35,820 bases of DNA. Source: Formivibrio sp. GTDB lineage: Bacteria > Pseudomonadota > Gammaproteobacteria > Burkholderiales > Chitinibacteraceae. The notes beneath the pieces are model-generated. The model saw nothing but the letters and a program-made list of their open reading frames with translations. It searched no databases and was not told the origin of the DNA. Location: assembly GCA_031291275.1 (NCBI GenBank), contig JARLJJ010000187.1, forward strand, positions 1-35,820, in the 5' to 3' direction. Each line of letters starts with the position of its first letter. Position 1 is the first letter of the stretch. The position numbers and the translations under genes are program-made. This document shows positions 24,312 through 35,820 of this stretch, one piece after another.

Positions 24312-25300
24312 AGCTTGCCATACTCGGCGCTGGCGCCTGGGGAACGGCGCTGGCGATCCGTTTTGCCGAGCGCCACGACGTCACCCTCTGGTCCATCGAT
24401 GCACAAAGCATTGCCGAACTGCAAAACGACCGCGTCAACACGCGCTACTTGCCCGGCATCCCCTTGCCGGAGTCGCTGCAACTCAACGCCAACCTCGCTG
24501 AAACCCTCCATCACGCCGAACTGGTCCTGATTGCCACGCCGATGGCCGGGCTGCGCCCAACCTTGCGCAAATTGCGAGAATCACGTTCAACCGCACCCGT
24601 CCTCTGGGTCTGCAAGGGGTTGGAAGCAGATACCATGCTGCTGCCGCACCAAGTTGCGGCTGAAGAGATGGACCCGGCGATCCCGCGCGGTACCTTGTCC
24701 GGCCCGAGCTTTGCCCAGGAAGTGGCGCAAGGCCTGCCTGCTGCCATTACGCTGGCCTCCAGCCAGGAAGACTTCGCCCGCAGCATGGCCGCTGCACTCA
24801 ACACCCCGGTGCTGCGCCTGTATGCCAGCAGCGACATCATCGGCGTGGAAATTGGCGGTGCGGTGAAAAACGTGATTGCGATTGCCGCGGGGGTCTGTGA
24901 TGGCCTGCAGCTCGGCTTTAACGCCCGAGCCGCCTTGCTGACCCGTGGACTGGCCGAAATGGCCCGTTTTGGTACCGCACTGGGCGGCAAGCCGGAAACC
25001 TTCATGGGACTCTCCGGCGTCGGCGATCTGCTGCTGACCGCCACCGGCGACCTCTCGCGCAACCGCCGCGTCGGCCTGCTGATGGCGCAAGGACTGGATC
25101 TGGACGGCGTGCTAAAAAGCCTCGGCCACGTCGCCGAAGGCGTACCCACCGCGAAAGAGGTTCAGGCCCAAGCCGAGCGGCTGGGTATCGACATGCCGAT
25201 CACCCGTGCAATCTGCCATCTGCTGTTTGAAAACGTCGCCCCACGCGATGTGGTTGCCGAGCTGATGGGACGTGCGCCGAAGATGGAATCGGCACAGTAA
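24308..25300 (+). CDS. gpsA: Glycerol-3-phosphate dehydrogenase [NAD(P)+]
   Basis: A 330-residue cytoplasmic enzyme that reduces dihydroxyacetone phosphate to sn-glycerol-3-phosphate for phospholipid synthesis. The Rossmann loop is GAGAWG (7-12), and [17 protein letters not shown] and [13 protein letters not shown] with the catalytic lysine are diagnostic. [22 protein letters not shown] is the substrate-binding helix region. The ATG overlaps the preceding stop by 4 bases. It closes the grxC-secB-SH3b-gpsA run. Confidence 0.96.
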   Translation: MKLAILGAGAWGTALAIRFAERHDVTLWSIDAQSIAELQNDRVNTRYLPGIPLPESLQLNANLAETLHHAELVLIATPMAGLRPTLRKLRESRSTAPVLWVCKGLEADTMLLPHQVAAEEMDPAIPRGTLSGPSFAQEVAQGLPAAITLASSQEDFARSMAAALNTPVLRLYASSDIIGVEIGGAVKNVIAIAAGVCDGLQLGFNARAALLTRGLAEMARFGTALGGKPETFMGLSGVGDLLLTATGDLSRNRRVGLLMAQGLDLDGVLKSLGHVAEGVPTAKEVQAQAERLGIDMPITRAICHLLFENVAPRDVVAELMGRAPKMESAQ

Positions 25301-25412
25301 AACTCTGTATCACAGCACCGCAATTAAATTCCATCGACTCAATCCTGCACCTTGTCGGACACCTTCTTCCCCTAATAAATCGCTGCGGTCTTTACTGACC
25401 AAAGCAAACAAA

Positions 25413-25440
25413 AAGCCCCGTCAATCAATCGACGGGGCTT
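25413..25440 (-). terminator. Intrinsic terminator of the pilin gene
   Basis: Perfect 10-bp arms (25413-25422 and 25431-25440) run into TTTTTGTTTG on the minus strand, about 60 bases beyond the pilin stop codon. It may also stop gpsA transcripts from the other side, though the plus side lacks a T-run. Confidence 0.85.
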
Positions 25441-25500
25441 GAAAGCCGAATCCAACAGGTTCAGTTCATAAAATCATGACCTGTACCCATTTATCATCCA

Positions 25501-25968
25501 TTACTTCCATTTAGCTATCAGGTTAATAACCGCTGTATCGGTTACTGCAGTAGCCCCAGCAGTAGTTGCCCAAGAGATATTGGTGGCATTGGCGGTTGGA
25601 GTCATTTTGATCATTTTTCCATCAACCCCTGTGGCTTTAATGTTTTGCAGAGTAATCTGAATAACTCCAGACGCAAGAATATCAACAGCAGAAACCTCAT
25701 TTGAGCTAATGGTTGTACCTGCAGCAACACCAATACCAATAGGGGTCATATCGCCGCCACTCGCAATAGCTGCTGGGAAAGCGCCGTTCTCTTGGTAATA
25801 CGAAGCAATTGCCAACTTAACGGGATCAGCGATAGTTGCAACTTTAGCCATTTTGGCTTTCACAATGTAGTCTTGATATTGCGGAATTGCCACTGCCGCC
25901 AAAATACCGATAATCGCTACCACGATCATCAATTCGATAAGCGTAAAACCTTTTTGCAAAGTCTTCAT
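25501..25968 (-). CDS. pilA: Type IVa major pilin
   Basis: A 155-residue prepilin. A 7-residue leader MKTLQKG is cut by the prepilin peptidase before Phe1, which is then N-methylated. [27 protein letters not shown] is the conserved hydrophobic stalk with Glu5. The globular part is Ala/Thr-rich and contains no cysteine, so it lacks the usual C-terminal disulfide loop. The ATG at 25968 has AGGGGA upstream and gives the short leader. It is a single gene between a terminator and a sigma-54 promoter at 26033-26048, which fits PilS/PilR-RpoN control known for pilA in other bacteria. It could be a minor or accessory pilin, but the promoter favours the main subunit. Confidence 0.9.
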   Translation of the reverse strand: MKTLQKGFTLIELMIVVAIIGILAAVAIPQYQDYIVKAKMAKVATIADPVKLAIASYYQENGAFPAAIASGGDMTPIGIGVAAGTTISSNEVSAVDILASGVIQITLQNIKATGVDGKMIKMTPTANATNISWATTAGATAVTDTAVINLIAKWK

Positions 25969-26032
25969 GATCTTTCCCCTTTGGGATTGTTGAATATTTG
26001 TGCCGTCAGAACCGGCGGTGCGCCCTACTATG

Positions 26033-26048
26033 AGCAAGCGGCGTGCCA
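26033..26048 (-). promoter_or_regulatory. Sigma-54 (RpoN) promoter of the pilin gene
   Basis: On the minus strand TGGCAC (26048-26043), five bases, then TTGCT (26037-26033) match the -24/-12 consensus exactly. Transcription would start near 26022, giving a leader of about 54 bases. A TTGTAT-GAA-ATACAA inverted repeat (26085-26099) lies upstream where an activator could bind. Confidence 0.88.
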
Positions 26049-26165
26049 GCTAACCCAACAACCACAAACTTTGAACGTTTTTGCTTGTATTTCATACAAA
26101 AACAGCCCCTCGCACGGCAACAGGTTCCCAAGACGCCACAATCCGGTTAAAATCCGCGCTCCCGT

Positions 26166-26241
<76 letters not shown>

Positions 26242-26247
26242 AGAAAC

Positions 26248-26284
26248 AAGGGGCTTGCAGCGATGCAGGCCCCTTTCTTTTTTT
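26248..26284 (+). terminator. Intrinsic terminator of the tRNA-Thr gene
   Basis: An 11-bp stem with one wobble and a GCGA loop (26249-26274) is followed by TTCTTTTTTT. Confidence 0.92.
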
Positions 26285-26341
26285 ACGCTATCCAACCACA
26301 CCACCGCGGCAGATAGTGACCATTTACGTCACCGCCACATC

Positions 26342-27682
26342 TCATTTCCCGATACAAAAGCGGCTGAAAATCACCCCCAACAGATCATCCGAGCTAAATT
26401 CGCCGGTGATTTCACTCAGCGCGCTCTGCGCCAGGCGCAGTTCTTCGGCCAGGATTTCGATCTGACGATAGGCCGTGGCGGCCGTAACCAGATGACTGGC
26501 AGCGCGGCGGATGGCATCCAGGTGGCGCTCGCGGGCGATGAACACGCCGTCATCAGTTCCTTGCCAGCCCACGCGCTGCAACAGCTTCTGCCGCAACTCG
26601 GGCAGGCCATCGCCGGTTTGGGCGGAAACGTGTACTTCATCTTCCGCCACCAGTCCGGGCACATCACCGGTCAGGTCAATCTTGTTGAACACATGCATCA
26701 CCGGCAGATTGACCGGCAACCGGCCCAGGATGACGCGGTCATGCGCAGTAATCCCATCGCGCGAATCGAGCAACAGCAGCACCAGATCGGCCTTGGCAAT
26801 GGCCGCCCAGGTGCGTTCGATGCCGATTTTTTCTACGGTATCCTCGGTATCGCGCAGGCCGGCGGTATCGATGATGTGCACCGGCACGCCATCGAGCAGG
26901 ATCAGTTCGCGCACCGTATCGCGCGTGGTGCCGGCAATGTCGGTCACGATGGCCACATCCTCGCCGGCCAGGGCATTCATCAGGCTGGACTTGCCGACAT
27001 TGGGCTGACCGACCAGTACCACATGCATGCCTTCGCGCAGCAGCCTACCCTGACTGGCGGTTTCCAGCACGCGCTGCAACTGCGCCTGCAAACCAGACAA
27101 CTTACCTTGGGCATCGGCGGACTGCAGGAAATCGATATCTTCCTCGGGGAAGTCGAGCGTGGCTTCCACCAGCATGCGCAGGTTGATCAGACCATCGACC
27201 AGTGCGTGAATCTCGCGCGAGAACGCGCCATCGAGCGATTTGAGCGCGGAGCGGGCAGCGGCCTCCGATTGGGCATCGATCAGATCGGCGACCGCTTCGG
27301 CCTGGGCCAGATCGAGCTTGCCATTCAGAAAGGCGCGTTTGGTGAATTCGCCCGGTTCGGCATGGCGCGCGCCGAGTTCAATGCAGCGTGCCAGCAGCAT
27401 TTTCAGAACCACAGGGCCGCCATGACCCTGCAATTCCAGCACATCTTCGCCGGTAAACGAATGCGGGCCGGGAAACCAGAGCGCCAAGCCTTCATCCAGC
27501 ACAGCCCCTGTGGCTGACTTGAACCGGGCAAAGTGGGCGTGGCGCGGCTGCAATTCACGCCCGACAAGCCCCGAGATCAATGACGCAAGGCCACGGCCCG
27601 AAATACGGATCACGCCTACCCCTCCCCGACCGGGGGCAGTGGCAATGGCAGCGATGGTTTCTTGAGGGTAAAGACTATTCAT
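26342..27682 (-). CDS. mnmE: tRNA uridine-5-carboxymethylaminomethyl modification GTPase
   Basis: A 446-residue cytoplasmic GTPase that with MnmG modifies wobble uridine 34 of some tRNAs. The N-terminal folate-binding domain starts [21 protein letters not shown]. The G domain lies inside a helical domain: GQPNVGKS (225-232), [15 protein letters not shown] and NKIDL. The C-terminal CIGK holds the catalytic cysteine. The start is uncertain: ATG at 27682 or 27697, neither with a clear ribosome site. A terminator hairpin lies only about 18-33 bases upstream, between it and yidC. Confidence 0.95.
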   Translation of the reverse strand: MNSLYPQETIAAIATAPGRGGVGVIRISGRGLASLISGLVGRELQPRHAHFARFKSATGAVLDEGLALWFPGPHSFTGEDVLELQGHGGPVVLKMLLARCIELGARHAEPGEFTKRAFLNGKLDLAQAEAVADLIDAQSEAAARSALKSLDGAFSREIHALVDGLINLRMLVEATLDFPEEDIDFLQSADAQGKLSGLQAQLQRVLETASQGRLLREGMHVVLVGQPNVGKSSLMNALAGEDVAIVTDIAGTTRDTVRELILLDGVPVHIIDTAGLRDTEDTVEKIGIERTWAAIAKADLVLLLLDSRDGITAHDRVILGRLPVNLPVMHVFNKIDLTGDVPGLVAEDEVHVSAQTGDGLPELRQKLLQRVGWQGTDDGVFIARERHLDAIRRAASHLVTAATAYRQIEILAEELRLAQSALSEITGEFSSDDLLGVIFSRFCIGK

Positions 27683-27714
27683 AGGTGTATTGTGCATGCG
27701 GCGAGCCGGAAACA

Positions 27715-27742
27715 AAACAGCCGCCCGTTGGGGCGGCTGTTT
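27715..27742 (-). terminator. Intrinsic terminator between yidC and mnmE
   Basis: Perfect 12-bp arms (27715-27726 and 27731-27742) with a 4-base loop are followed on the minus strand by TTGTTTCC after the final TTT. It lies 15 bases past the yidC stop codon. Confidence 0.85.
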
Positions 27743-27757
27743 GCATAGTTAACATGA

Positions 27758-29419
27758 TCAAGCTTTGGCGATTTTATTGCTGCGCTCAATCTGGCGGGTA
27801 ATAACCCATTGCTGCAGGATCGACAGCGAGTTGTTCACTACCCAGTACAGCACGAGACCGGCCGGGAACATGAAGAACATCACGCTGAATGCCAGCGGCA
27901 TGATTTTCATGATCTTGGCTTGCATCGGATCAGGCGGTGGCGGCGACAGCAGCGACTGCACATACATCGAGATTGTCATCAACACCGGCAAAATGTAGTA
28001 CGGGTCTTTGGAAGAAAGATCCACAATCCAGCCCAGCCAAGGTGCCTGGCGAATTTCTACGGACGCAAGCAAGGTCCAGTACAAGGCAATGAACACGGGA
28101 ATCTGGATCAACATGGGCAAACAACCACCCAGAGGATTGACCTTTTCTTCCTTATACATCGCCATCATGGCCTGTTGCAGCTTCATCCGGTCGTCGCCGT
28201 AACGCTCCTTGAGCGCCGCCATCCGCGGGGCCAACACTCGCATCTTGGCCATCGACCGATAGCTTGCTGCCGACAAGGGGAAGAAAGCGGCCTTGATCAG
28301 CATCGTCAGCAGGATAATCGCCCAGCCCCAGTTACCGACGATTGAATGCAGCTTTTCCAGCAACCAGAACAGCGGCGTAGCAATGATCGTTACCCAGCCA
28401 TAATCCTTGACCAGGTTCAGACCCGGCGCAATCGGCTTGAGGATACGGGTATCTTCCGGCCCCAAGAACAGGGGAATGCTGGTTTCAAGCTTGCCGCCGG
28501 CGGCTACTTGCGGCAGATCGGCGATCACACCCGCAGAGAACAGGCCATCAGGCAGTTTTTTCAGGTCATAACGACAGGCCTGCGCACCGCAGATACTTTC
28601 GCCGCCCGTCGGAGAAACAATCCAGGCCGTGGCGAAGTAATGCTGCAACATTGCTACCCAACCATCCTTGGCCTTTTCGACATAGGTAGCTTTGTTTTCG
28701 GCCAGTTTGGCAAAATCGATTTTCTGGAACTTGCCTTCGTCGGTGTAAACCGCCGGGCCAGTAAAGGTATTGGTGCCCATTCTGCCGGTGGCTTGCTTGG
28801 AGTCATCACGCAGGAAGCGATAATAAGCACTTGCCGTAATTGGCTTGGCGCTGCCATTGATGATTTCGTACTTCACATCAACAAGGTAGCTTCCGCGCTT
28901 GAATACGTAGGTCTTGGCGACCTTCACCCCCTCAGGGCCGGCAGCTTCAAGACGAACAGCCAACTCATTCTGACCATCAGCAAGCTTATAAGACTGTTGT
29001 GCAGCCTTGAATTCACTCTTGTGGGTCGGCAAGCCGTCACCCAGCAAACCCGTTTGCGCCACATAGATGTGCCCTGGAGCATCTGTCAGCAAAGGGAATG
29101 GCGTTTGGGGGTTGTCGGATTCGCCATGCTTGAGCAGATTGACACTGCGCAAGTCAGCGCCATTGGAATCAATTTCCGCGGAGAAAACATCAGTCTTCAC
29201 CGTAATGCGCTGCCCGCGCTGCAGCAGGCCGGCATCCAGCGTTCCCGAAGCCACGCCAGATGCAGTTGCAACCGGATTAGAGGCTGAAACAGAGGCCGGC
29301 GCCGAAGCGGCCAACCGCTGGGCACTGCGCTCCGGATAGAAGCGATCCATCAGCGTCTGCCAACCAAACATCAGAACGACTGATATGAGTACAAAAATAG
29401 TAAGTTTCTTGCTATCCAT
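27758..29419 (-). CDS. yidC: Membrane protein insertase YidC
   Basis: A 553-residue inner-membrane protein that inserts and folds membrane proteins, alone or with Sec. One N-terminal helix (about 6-22) leads to a large periplasmic beta-sandwich domain (about 60-345). The conserved C-terminal five-helix core follows, from TPLFWLLEKLHSIVGNWGWAIILLT on. The groove arginine lies in SYRSMAKMRVLAPRM, and the end has MFFMFPAGLVLYWVVNNSLSILQQWVI. The length is normal for Gram-negative bacteria. It lies in the conserved order rpmH-rnpA-yidD-yidC and begins 15 bases after yidD. Confidence 0.96.
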   Translation of the reverse strand: MDSKKLTIFVLISVVLMFGWQTLMDRFYPERSAQRLAASAPASVSASNPVATASGVASGTLDAGLLQRGQRITVKTDVFSAEIDSNGADLRSVNLLKHGESDNPQTPFPLLTDAPGHIYVAQTGLLGDGLPTHKSEFKAAQQSYKLADGQNELAVRLEAAGPEGVKVAKTYVFKRGSYLVDVKYEIINGSAKPITASAYYRFLRDDSKQATGRMGTNTFTGPAVYTDEGKFQKIDFAKLAENKATYVEKAKDGWVAMLQHYFATAWIVSPTGGESICGAQACRYDLKKLPDGLFSAGVIADLPQVAAGGKLETSIPLFLGPEDTRILKPIAPGLNLVKDYGWVTIIATPLFWLLEKLHSIVGNWGWAIILLTMLIKAAFFPLSAASYRSMAKMRVLAPRMAALKERYGDDRMKLQQAMMAMYKEEKVNPLGGCLPMLIQIPVFIALYWTLLASVEIRQAPWLGWIVDLSSKDPYYILPVLMTISMYVQSLLSPPPPDPMQAKIMKIMPLAFSVMFFMFPAGLVLYWVVNNSLSILQQWVITRQIERSNKIAKA

Positions 29420-29434
29420 CTTGAACTCGATAAT

Positions 29435-29644
29435 TTAGGGAACGGGGTCGTAACCGCAACCACCCCAAGGGTGGCAGCGCGCCAAACGACGAATTGTAAG
29501 CCAGCCGCCTTTCAATATGCCATAGCGATTGATCGCTTCAATTCCATATTGTGAGCAGGTGGGTGTAAATCGGCAGCGTGGGCCTATCAACGGGCTCAAT
29601 GCCAATTGGTAAAATCGCAACAACAGTATGATCAGACGCGCCAT
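29435..29644 (-). CDS. yidD: Membrane protein insertion efficiency factor YidD
   Basis: A 69-residue membrane-associated protein that assists YidC. An amphipathic N-terminal helix ([18 protein letters not shown]) is followed by the invariant [15 protein letters not shown] and a C-terminal [13 protein letters not shown]. Its start overlaps the rnpA end by 13 bases. Confidence 0.95.
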   Translation of the reverse strand: MARLIILLLRFYQLALSPLIGPRCRFTPTCSQYGIEAINRYGILKGGWLTIRRLARCHPWGGCGYDPVP

Positions 29645-29994
29645 TTTTGTGCCCGATCAAACAGGCCCAGCAAAGCGGCGCGTGCTGCCACACTTTCTTT
29701 CCGATCAAAGGTCCGCCGCGCACGGATAACCACATCCAAACCTGCCAGGCAGGTGGCATTTTGCCGGAATGTTTCGCGCGTCAGTCGCTTGATGTAATTG
29801 CGTGCAACGGCCCGCTTGTCGGCTTTTCGGCCGACGACCAACCCGAGCCGGGCATACGGCAAACCATTGGGCGCCACCAGTAACTGGAAGAACGCATCGC
29901 CGATTGAGCGCCGCAAACTAAAAACGGATGAAAAATCATCCGTTTTCAGCAAACGCATTGCCCTTGGAAAGCGATTGCAGGCAGCACTTGTCAA
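29632..29994 (-). CDS. rnpA: Ribonuclease P protein component
   Basis: This is the small basic subunit that helps the RNase P RNA bind pre-tRNA 5' leaders. Conserved blocks are [49 protein letters not shown] (the RNR-like basic motif) and DVVIRARR. The start is unclear: the ATG at 29958 would cut off the conserved FPR segment, so a TTG at 29994 (120 residues, like the usual ~119) or at 30021 (129 residues) is more likely. I give the 29994 choice. It follows rpmH directly and overlaps yidD. Confidence 0.9.
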   Translation of the reverse strand: MTSAACNRFPRAMRLLKTDDFSSVFSLRRSIGDAFFQLLVAPNGLPYARLGLVVGRKADKRAVARNYIKRLTRETFRQNATCLAGLDVVIRARRTFDRKESVAARAALLGLFDRAQKWRV

Positions 29995-30028
29995 GCTTGC
30001 ATCGATCCGGTCTAAAAACAAGGACCGA

Positions 30029-30163
30029 TCAGGCGGAAAGAGTCTTGCGGCCGCGGGCACGGCGGGCATTGATAACCGCACGACCACCACGGGTCTTCAT
30101 GCGGGCACGGAAGCCGTGAGTGCGCTTGCGGCGAATAACGGAGGGCTGAAAAGTACGCTTCAT
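30029..30163 (-). CDS. rpmH: 50S ribosomal protein L34
   Basis: A 44-residue, very basic ribosomal protein: [19 protein letters not shown] followed by [20 protein letters not shown] and ending KTLSA, a near-perfect family match. The ribosome site AGGGA lies 6 bases before the ATG. It heads the minus-strand rpmH-rnpA-yidD-yidC run from a strong promoter at 30210-30238, and faces away from dnaA. Confidence 0.97.
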   Translation of the reverse strand: MKRTFQPSVIRRKRTHGFRARMKTRGGRAVINARRARGRKTLSA

Positions 30164-30209
30164 GGCAGTTCCCTAAACCTTGTTCGGCTAATGAGCTAGT
30201 AAACTCGCT

Positions 30210-30238
30210 ATTACACCCGCAGACGCCTGCTTTGTCAA
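30210..30238 (-). promoter_or_regulatory. Sigma-70 promoter of rpmH
   Basis: On the minus strand TTGACA (30238-30233), 17 bases, then TGTAAT (30215-30210): a near-consensus promoter, giving a leader of about 40 bases. Confidence 0.85.
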
Positions 30239-30268
30239 TCACCATTGCGCAACAAAAAACCTGCTTCC

Positions 30269-30277
30269 TGTGGATAA
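30269..30277 (-). promoter_or_regulatory. DnaA box in the dnaA promoter region
   Basis: A perfect TTATCCACA on the minus strand. It covers the place where a -35 would lie for the -10-like TAGAAT at 30294-30299, which suggests DnaA repression of its own gene. I found no second perfect box in the rpmH-dnaA gap, so an origin here is not supported by box clustering. Confidence 0.7.
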
Positions 30278-30391
30278 ACCTGCCTTTCCGCGCTAGAATC
30301 CACATCCGACAACTCATGATACGAATCGCTAAAACGCGGCATCCGACACTGCCTCGCGTCCGAACGCCTCGTCACACCGCCGATGCCCGAC

Positions 30392-31768
30392 ATGGAAAAT
30401 CTTTGGTCCCACTGCCTGTCCGAACTAGAAAAGAACCTTGGCGCCAGCCAGTTCAACATCTGGATCAAGCCACTCTCGGCACAGGTTAGTGAAGGCACGC
30501 TCACCATCGCTGCGCCCAACCCGGTTTTCCTGGATTTCATCCGCGATCGCTATCTAAATATTATCGAGCGCGCAGCCAGCGCCTATTTTGACGGCAGCTC
30601 GCCTTCCATCGAGCTAAAAGTAGGTCGGGCCGCAGCGCGCCCGCAACCCATCAGCCCAAAGTCCGCCAGCACTCCCGCCGCTCCGAAACAGGAGCCTGCG
30701 TCCACGGAACCGGCCAAGCGCTTTGGCAATGGCGCAGCCAACCATGAGACGCATCGTCTCAACCCGCTGTTTACCTTCGACACCCTGGTCACCGGTAAGG
30801 CCAACCAGCTGGCACGTGCCGCCGCCGAGCAGGTTGCACGCCACCCTGGTTCCGGTTACAACCCGCTACTGGTCTACGGCGGCGTAGGCCTGGGCAAGAC
30901 GCACTTGATTCACGCCATCGGCAACAATATTCATCTGCACAACCCGAACATTCGTATCCGCTACATCCAGGCTGAAAAATACATCCAGGATGTGGTGCGC
31001 GCATACCAACACAAAGGCTTTGACGAATTCAAGCGTTACTATCATTCGCTTGATTTGTTGCTGGTTGATGACATTCAGTTTTTTGTTGGCAAAGACAAGA
31101 CTCAGGAAGAGTTTTTCTATCTATTCAACACACTGGTTGAAGCCGGCAAACAGATCATTCTGACCTCCGACCGCATTCCGAGTGATATCGAAGGCCTGCA
31201 AGAACGGTTGAAATCGCGCTTCTCCTGGGGACTGACCGTCGCCATTGAACCGCCGGAACTGGAAATGCGTGTGGCTATTTTGCTGAAAAAAGCCGAAGTA
31301 ATGCACTTCCATCTGGATGCCAACGTCGCCTTTTTTATCGCCAAAAGCATTCGCTCCAACGTGCGCGAACTGGAAGGCGCACTGAACCGCGTGGTGGCCT
31401 TTGCCCGCTTCACCAACCAGCCGATTACCATTGAATCGGCACGCGAAGCTTTGCGTGACATCCTGGCCTCCGGCAACCGGCTGGTTTCAGTAGAAAACAT
31501 CCAGAAGACCGTGGCGGATTACTACAAGATCAAAGTAGCGGACATGCACTCGAAAAAGCGCACCCGTGAGGTTGCCCGGCCACGCCAGGTTGCCATGTCG
31601 CTCACCAAAGAGCTGACGCAAATGTCGCTACCCGCCATTGGCGATGCATTTGGCGGCCGCGATCACACCACCGTGCTTCATGCTTGCCGCACTATTGAAG
31701 CCATGCGCCAGTCCGATCAGGAAATTGGCACTCAGTATGCATACCTGTTGCAAATGCTCCGTGGCTGA
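30392..31768 (+). CDS. dnaA: Chromosomal replication initiator DnaA
   Basis: A 458-residue AAA+ protein that binds DnaA boxes and opens the origin. Domain I is MENLWSHCLSELEKNLGASQFNIWIKPL; a Pro/Ala-rich linker follows at about 75-115. The AAA+ domain has Walker A GGVGLGKT (163-170), Walker B LLLVDDIQFF and the sensor region LTSDR. The C-terminal helix-turn-helix ends GGRDHTTVLHACRTIE, the DnaA signature. The ATG at 30392 was chosen by family N-termini; an ATG at 30383 (adding MPD) is equally possible, and neither has a ribosome site. dnaN follows after 79 bases. Confidence 0.97.
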   Translation: MENLWSHCLSELEKNLGASQFNIWIKPLSAQVSEGTLTIAAPNPVFLDFIRDRYLNIIERAASAYFDGSSPSIELKVGRAAARPQPISPKSASTPAAPKQEPASTEPAKRFGNGAANHETHRLNPLFTFDTLVTGKANQLARAAAEQVARHPGSGYNPLLVYGGVGLGKTHLIHAIGNNIHLHNPNIRIRYIQAEKYIQDVVRAYQHKGFDEFKRYYHSLDLLLVDDIQFFVGKDKTQEEFFYLFNTLVEAGKQIILTSDRIPSDIEGLQERLKSRFSWGLTVAIEPPELEMRVAILLKKAEVMHFHLDANVAFFIAKSIRSNVRELEGALNRVVAFARFTNQPITIESAREALRDILASGNRLVSVENIQKTVADYYKIKVADMHSKKRTREVARPRQVAMSLTKELTQMSLPAIGDAFGGRDHTTVLHACRTIEAMRQSDQEIGTQYAYLLQMLRG

Positions 31769-31847
31769 CATAACGCTGCCATGCGCCAAACAAGTCTGCA
31801 AATAAGGTAAAATCAATCCATCGCAACCACTCACCGGAAGAGGCGCC

Positions 31848-35535
<3,688 letters not shown>

Positions 35536-35538
35536 TGT

Positions 35539-35619
35539 TGTGTAGGATCCCATTGAAGTCTAGATTTTTCCCAAAACTCTAGATTTCATGGGAATTTCCA
35601 CTTAGAAATACTCTACACA
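35539..35619. repeat. 81-bp imperfect inverted repeat after gyrB
   Basis: Outer 7-bp arms TGTGTAG (35539-35545) and CTACACA (35613-35619) enclose inner arms 35549-35564 and 35578-35592 that pair with few mismatches (CCCAT...TCTAGA against TCTAGA...ATGGG). The TGT...ACA ends resemble small transposon termini, but no clear target duplication is visible. It could equally be a 3' stem-loop of the gyrB message. Confidence 0.55.
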
Positions 35620-35648
35620 AAAGCCCCTTTTTCGGGGCTTTTATTTTG
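35619..35648 (+). terminator. Intrinsic terminator after gyrB
   Basis: Perfect 9-bp arms (35619-35627 and 35634-35642) with a 6-base loop are followed by ATTTTG after the TTTT of the arm. Confidence 0.9.
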
Positions 35649-35679
35649 TCCGGTCCTCGGCCTTATGTGAAGCTTTACA

Positions 35680-35820
35680 GTAAGCCCACGGGGAACCCGT
35701 CTTGTTTTAGATGGCGGTGCCGGGCTGCCAGCGATGGGGCAACAATTCCTCGATCCTGCTATTGGGATGGGTGGGAAGTCTGGAGAGGATGTCTTTCAGA
35801 TAGGCAAAGGGATCGTGGCC
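35680..35820 (-). mobile_element. End of an IS66-family insertion sequence (runs off the window)
   Basis: The element seems to end at 35680 with GTAAGCCCACGGGGAACC; IS66-family terminal repeats start GTAA. The adjoining transposase C-terminus supports this boundary. The 8 bases just outside (GCTTTACA, 35672-35679) would be one copy of the target duplication; the other lies outside the window. Confidence 0.75.
35707..35820 (-). CDS. tnpC: IS66-family transposase, C-terminal 37 residues (partial at window edge)
   Basis: The minus strand encodes DPFAYLKDILSRLPTHPNSR, then IEELLPHRWQPGTAI and a TAA at 35709-35707. This is the conserved tail of the large IS66 DDE transposase (DPxxYLxDVLxRL...LLPHRW). 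The frame is open to the edge; only the rest of the element can tell whether the gene is intact. Confidence 0.85.
   Translation of the reverse strand, partial: GHDPFAYLKDILSRLPTHPNSRIEELLPHRWQPGTAI

Noticed and set aside
26255-27517. 420-codon plus-strand open frame opposite mnmE
   Set aside because: Antisense of mnmE; no family motif, and the first part runs through the tRNA terminator.
30164-30391. Firm oriC call
   Set aside because: Only one perfect DnaA box and no clear AT-rich unwinding repeats.

Overview
The window looks like a chromosomal stretch of a betaproteobacterium. The clues are the replication-start gene block rpmH/rnpA/yidD/yidC/mnmE next to dnaA-dnaN-gyrB, the 'ferrooxidans-type' GshA followed by GshB and a permease-less PTS, a grxC-secB-gpsA run, and an S-adenosylhomocysteine (SAH) riboswitch of the proteobacterial type. 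A Nitrosomonadales/Gallionellaceae-like host is my inference from these gene families; no 16S gene is present to test it.

Region 1-9.4 kb is an osmotic/envelope stress block. After an AT-rich gene-free stretch comes an OmpA-domain lipid-envelope protein (+). Then a minus-strand run reads otsA-otsB-mscS-marR-clcA: trehalose synthesis, a mechanosensitive channel, a MarR regulator and a chloride channel. A GH15 glucoamylase/trehalase-like gene diverges from otsA. The trehalose-6-phosphate synthase is unusual because its N-terminus carries two membrane segments, an extracytoplasmic domain and a HAMP-like linker, so it looks like a sensor fused to a sugar synthase.

Region 9.4-16.9 kb is mixed metabolism: argA (-), a large P-loop protein of the DUF4914 / PEP-carboxykinase-like type (+), metK (-) under an SAH riboswitch with its own promoter, a lipid A acyltransferase (+), and a patatin-like protein that has lost its catalytic residues (+).

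Region 16.9-25.3 kb holds two divergent operons. On the minus strand, gshA-gshB-apbE-EIIA(Man)-HPr-EI couples glutathione synthesis to a regulatory PTS. On the plus strand, grxC-secB-SH3b protein-gpsA forms a tightly overlapping run.

Region 25.3-35.8 kb has a type IV pilin gene (-) behind a textbook sigma-54 promoter, a tRNA-Thr(CGT), and then the classical origin-proximal block: mnmE, yidC, yidD, rnpA and rpmH on minus, and dnaA, dnaN and gyrB on plus. A stem-loop/possible mini-element follows gyrB, and the window ends in the last 37 codons of an IS66-family transposase together with that element's terminal repeat.

Most of the window is ordinary core genome. The items most worth a second look are the sensor-fused trehalose-phosphate synthase, the SAH riboswitch that controls metK alone, the DUF4914 P-loop protein, the dead patatin, and the small repeat structures beside the IS66 end.
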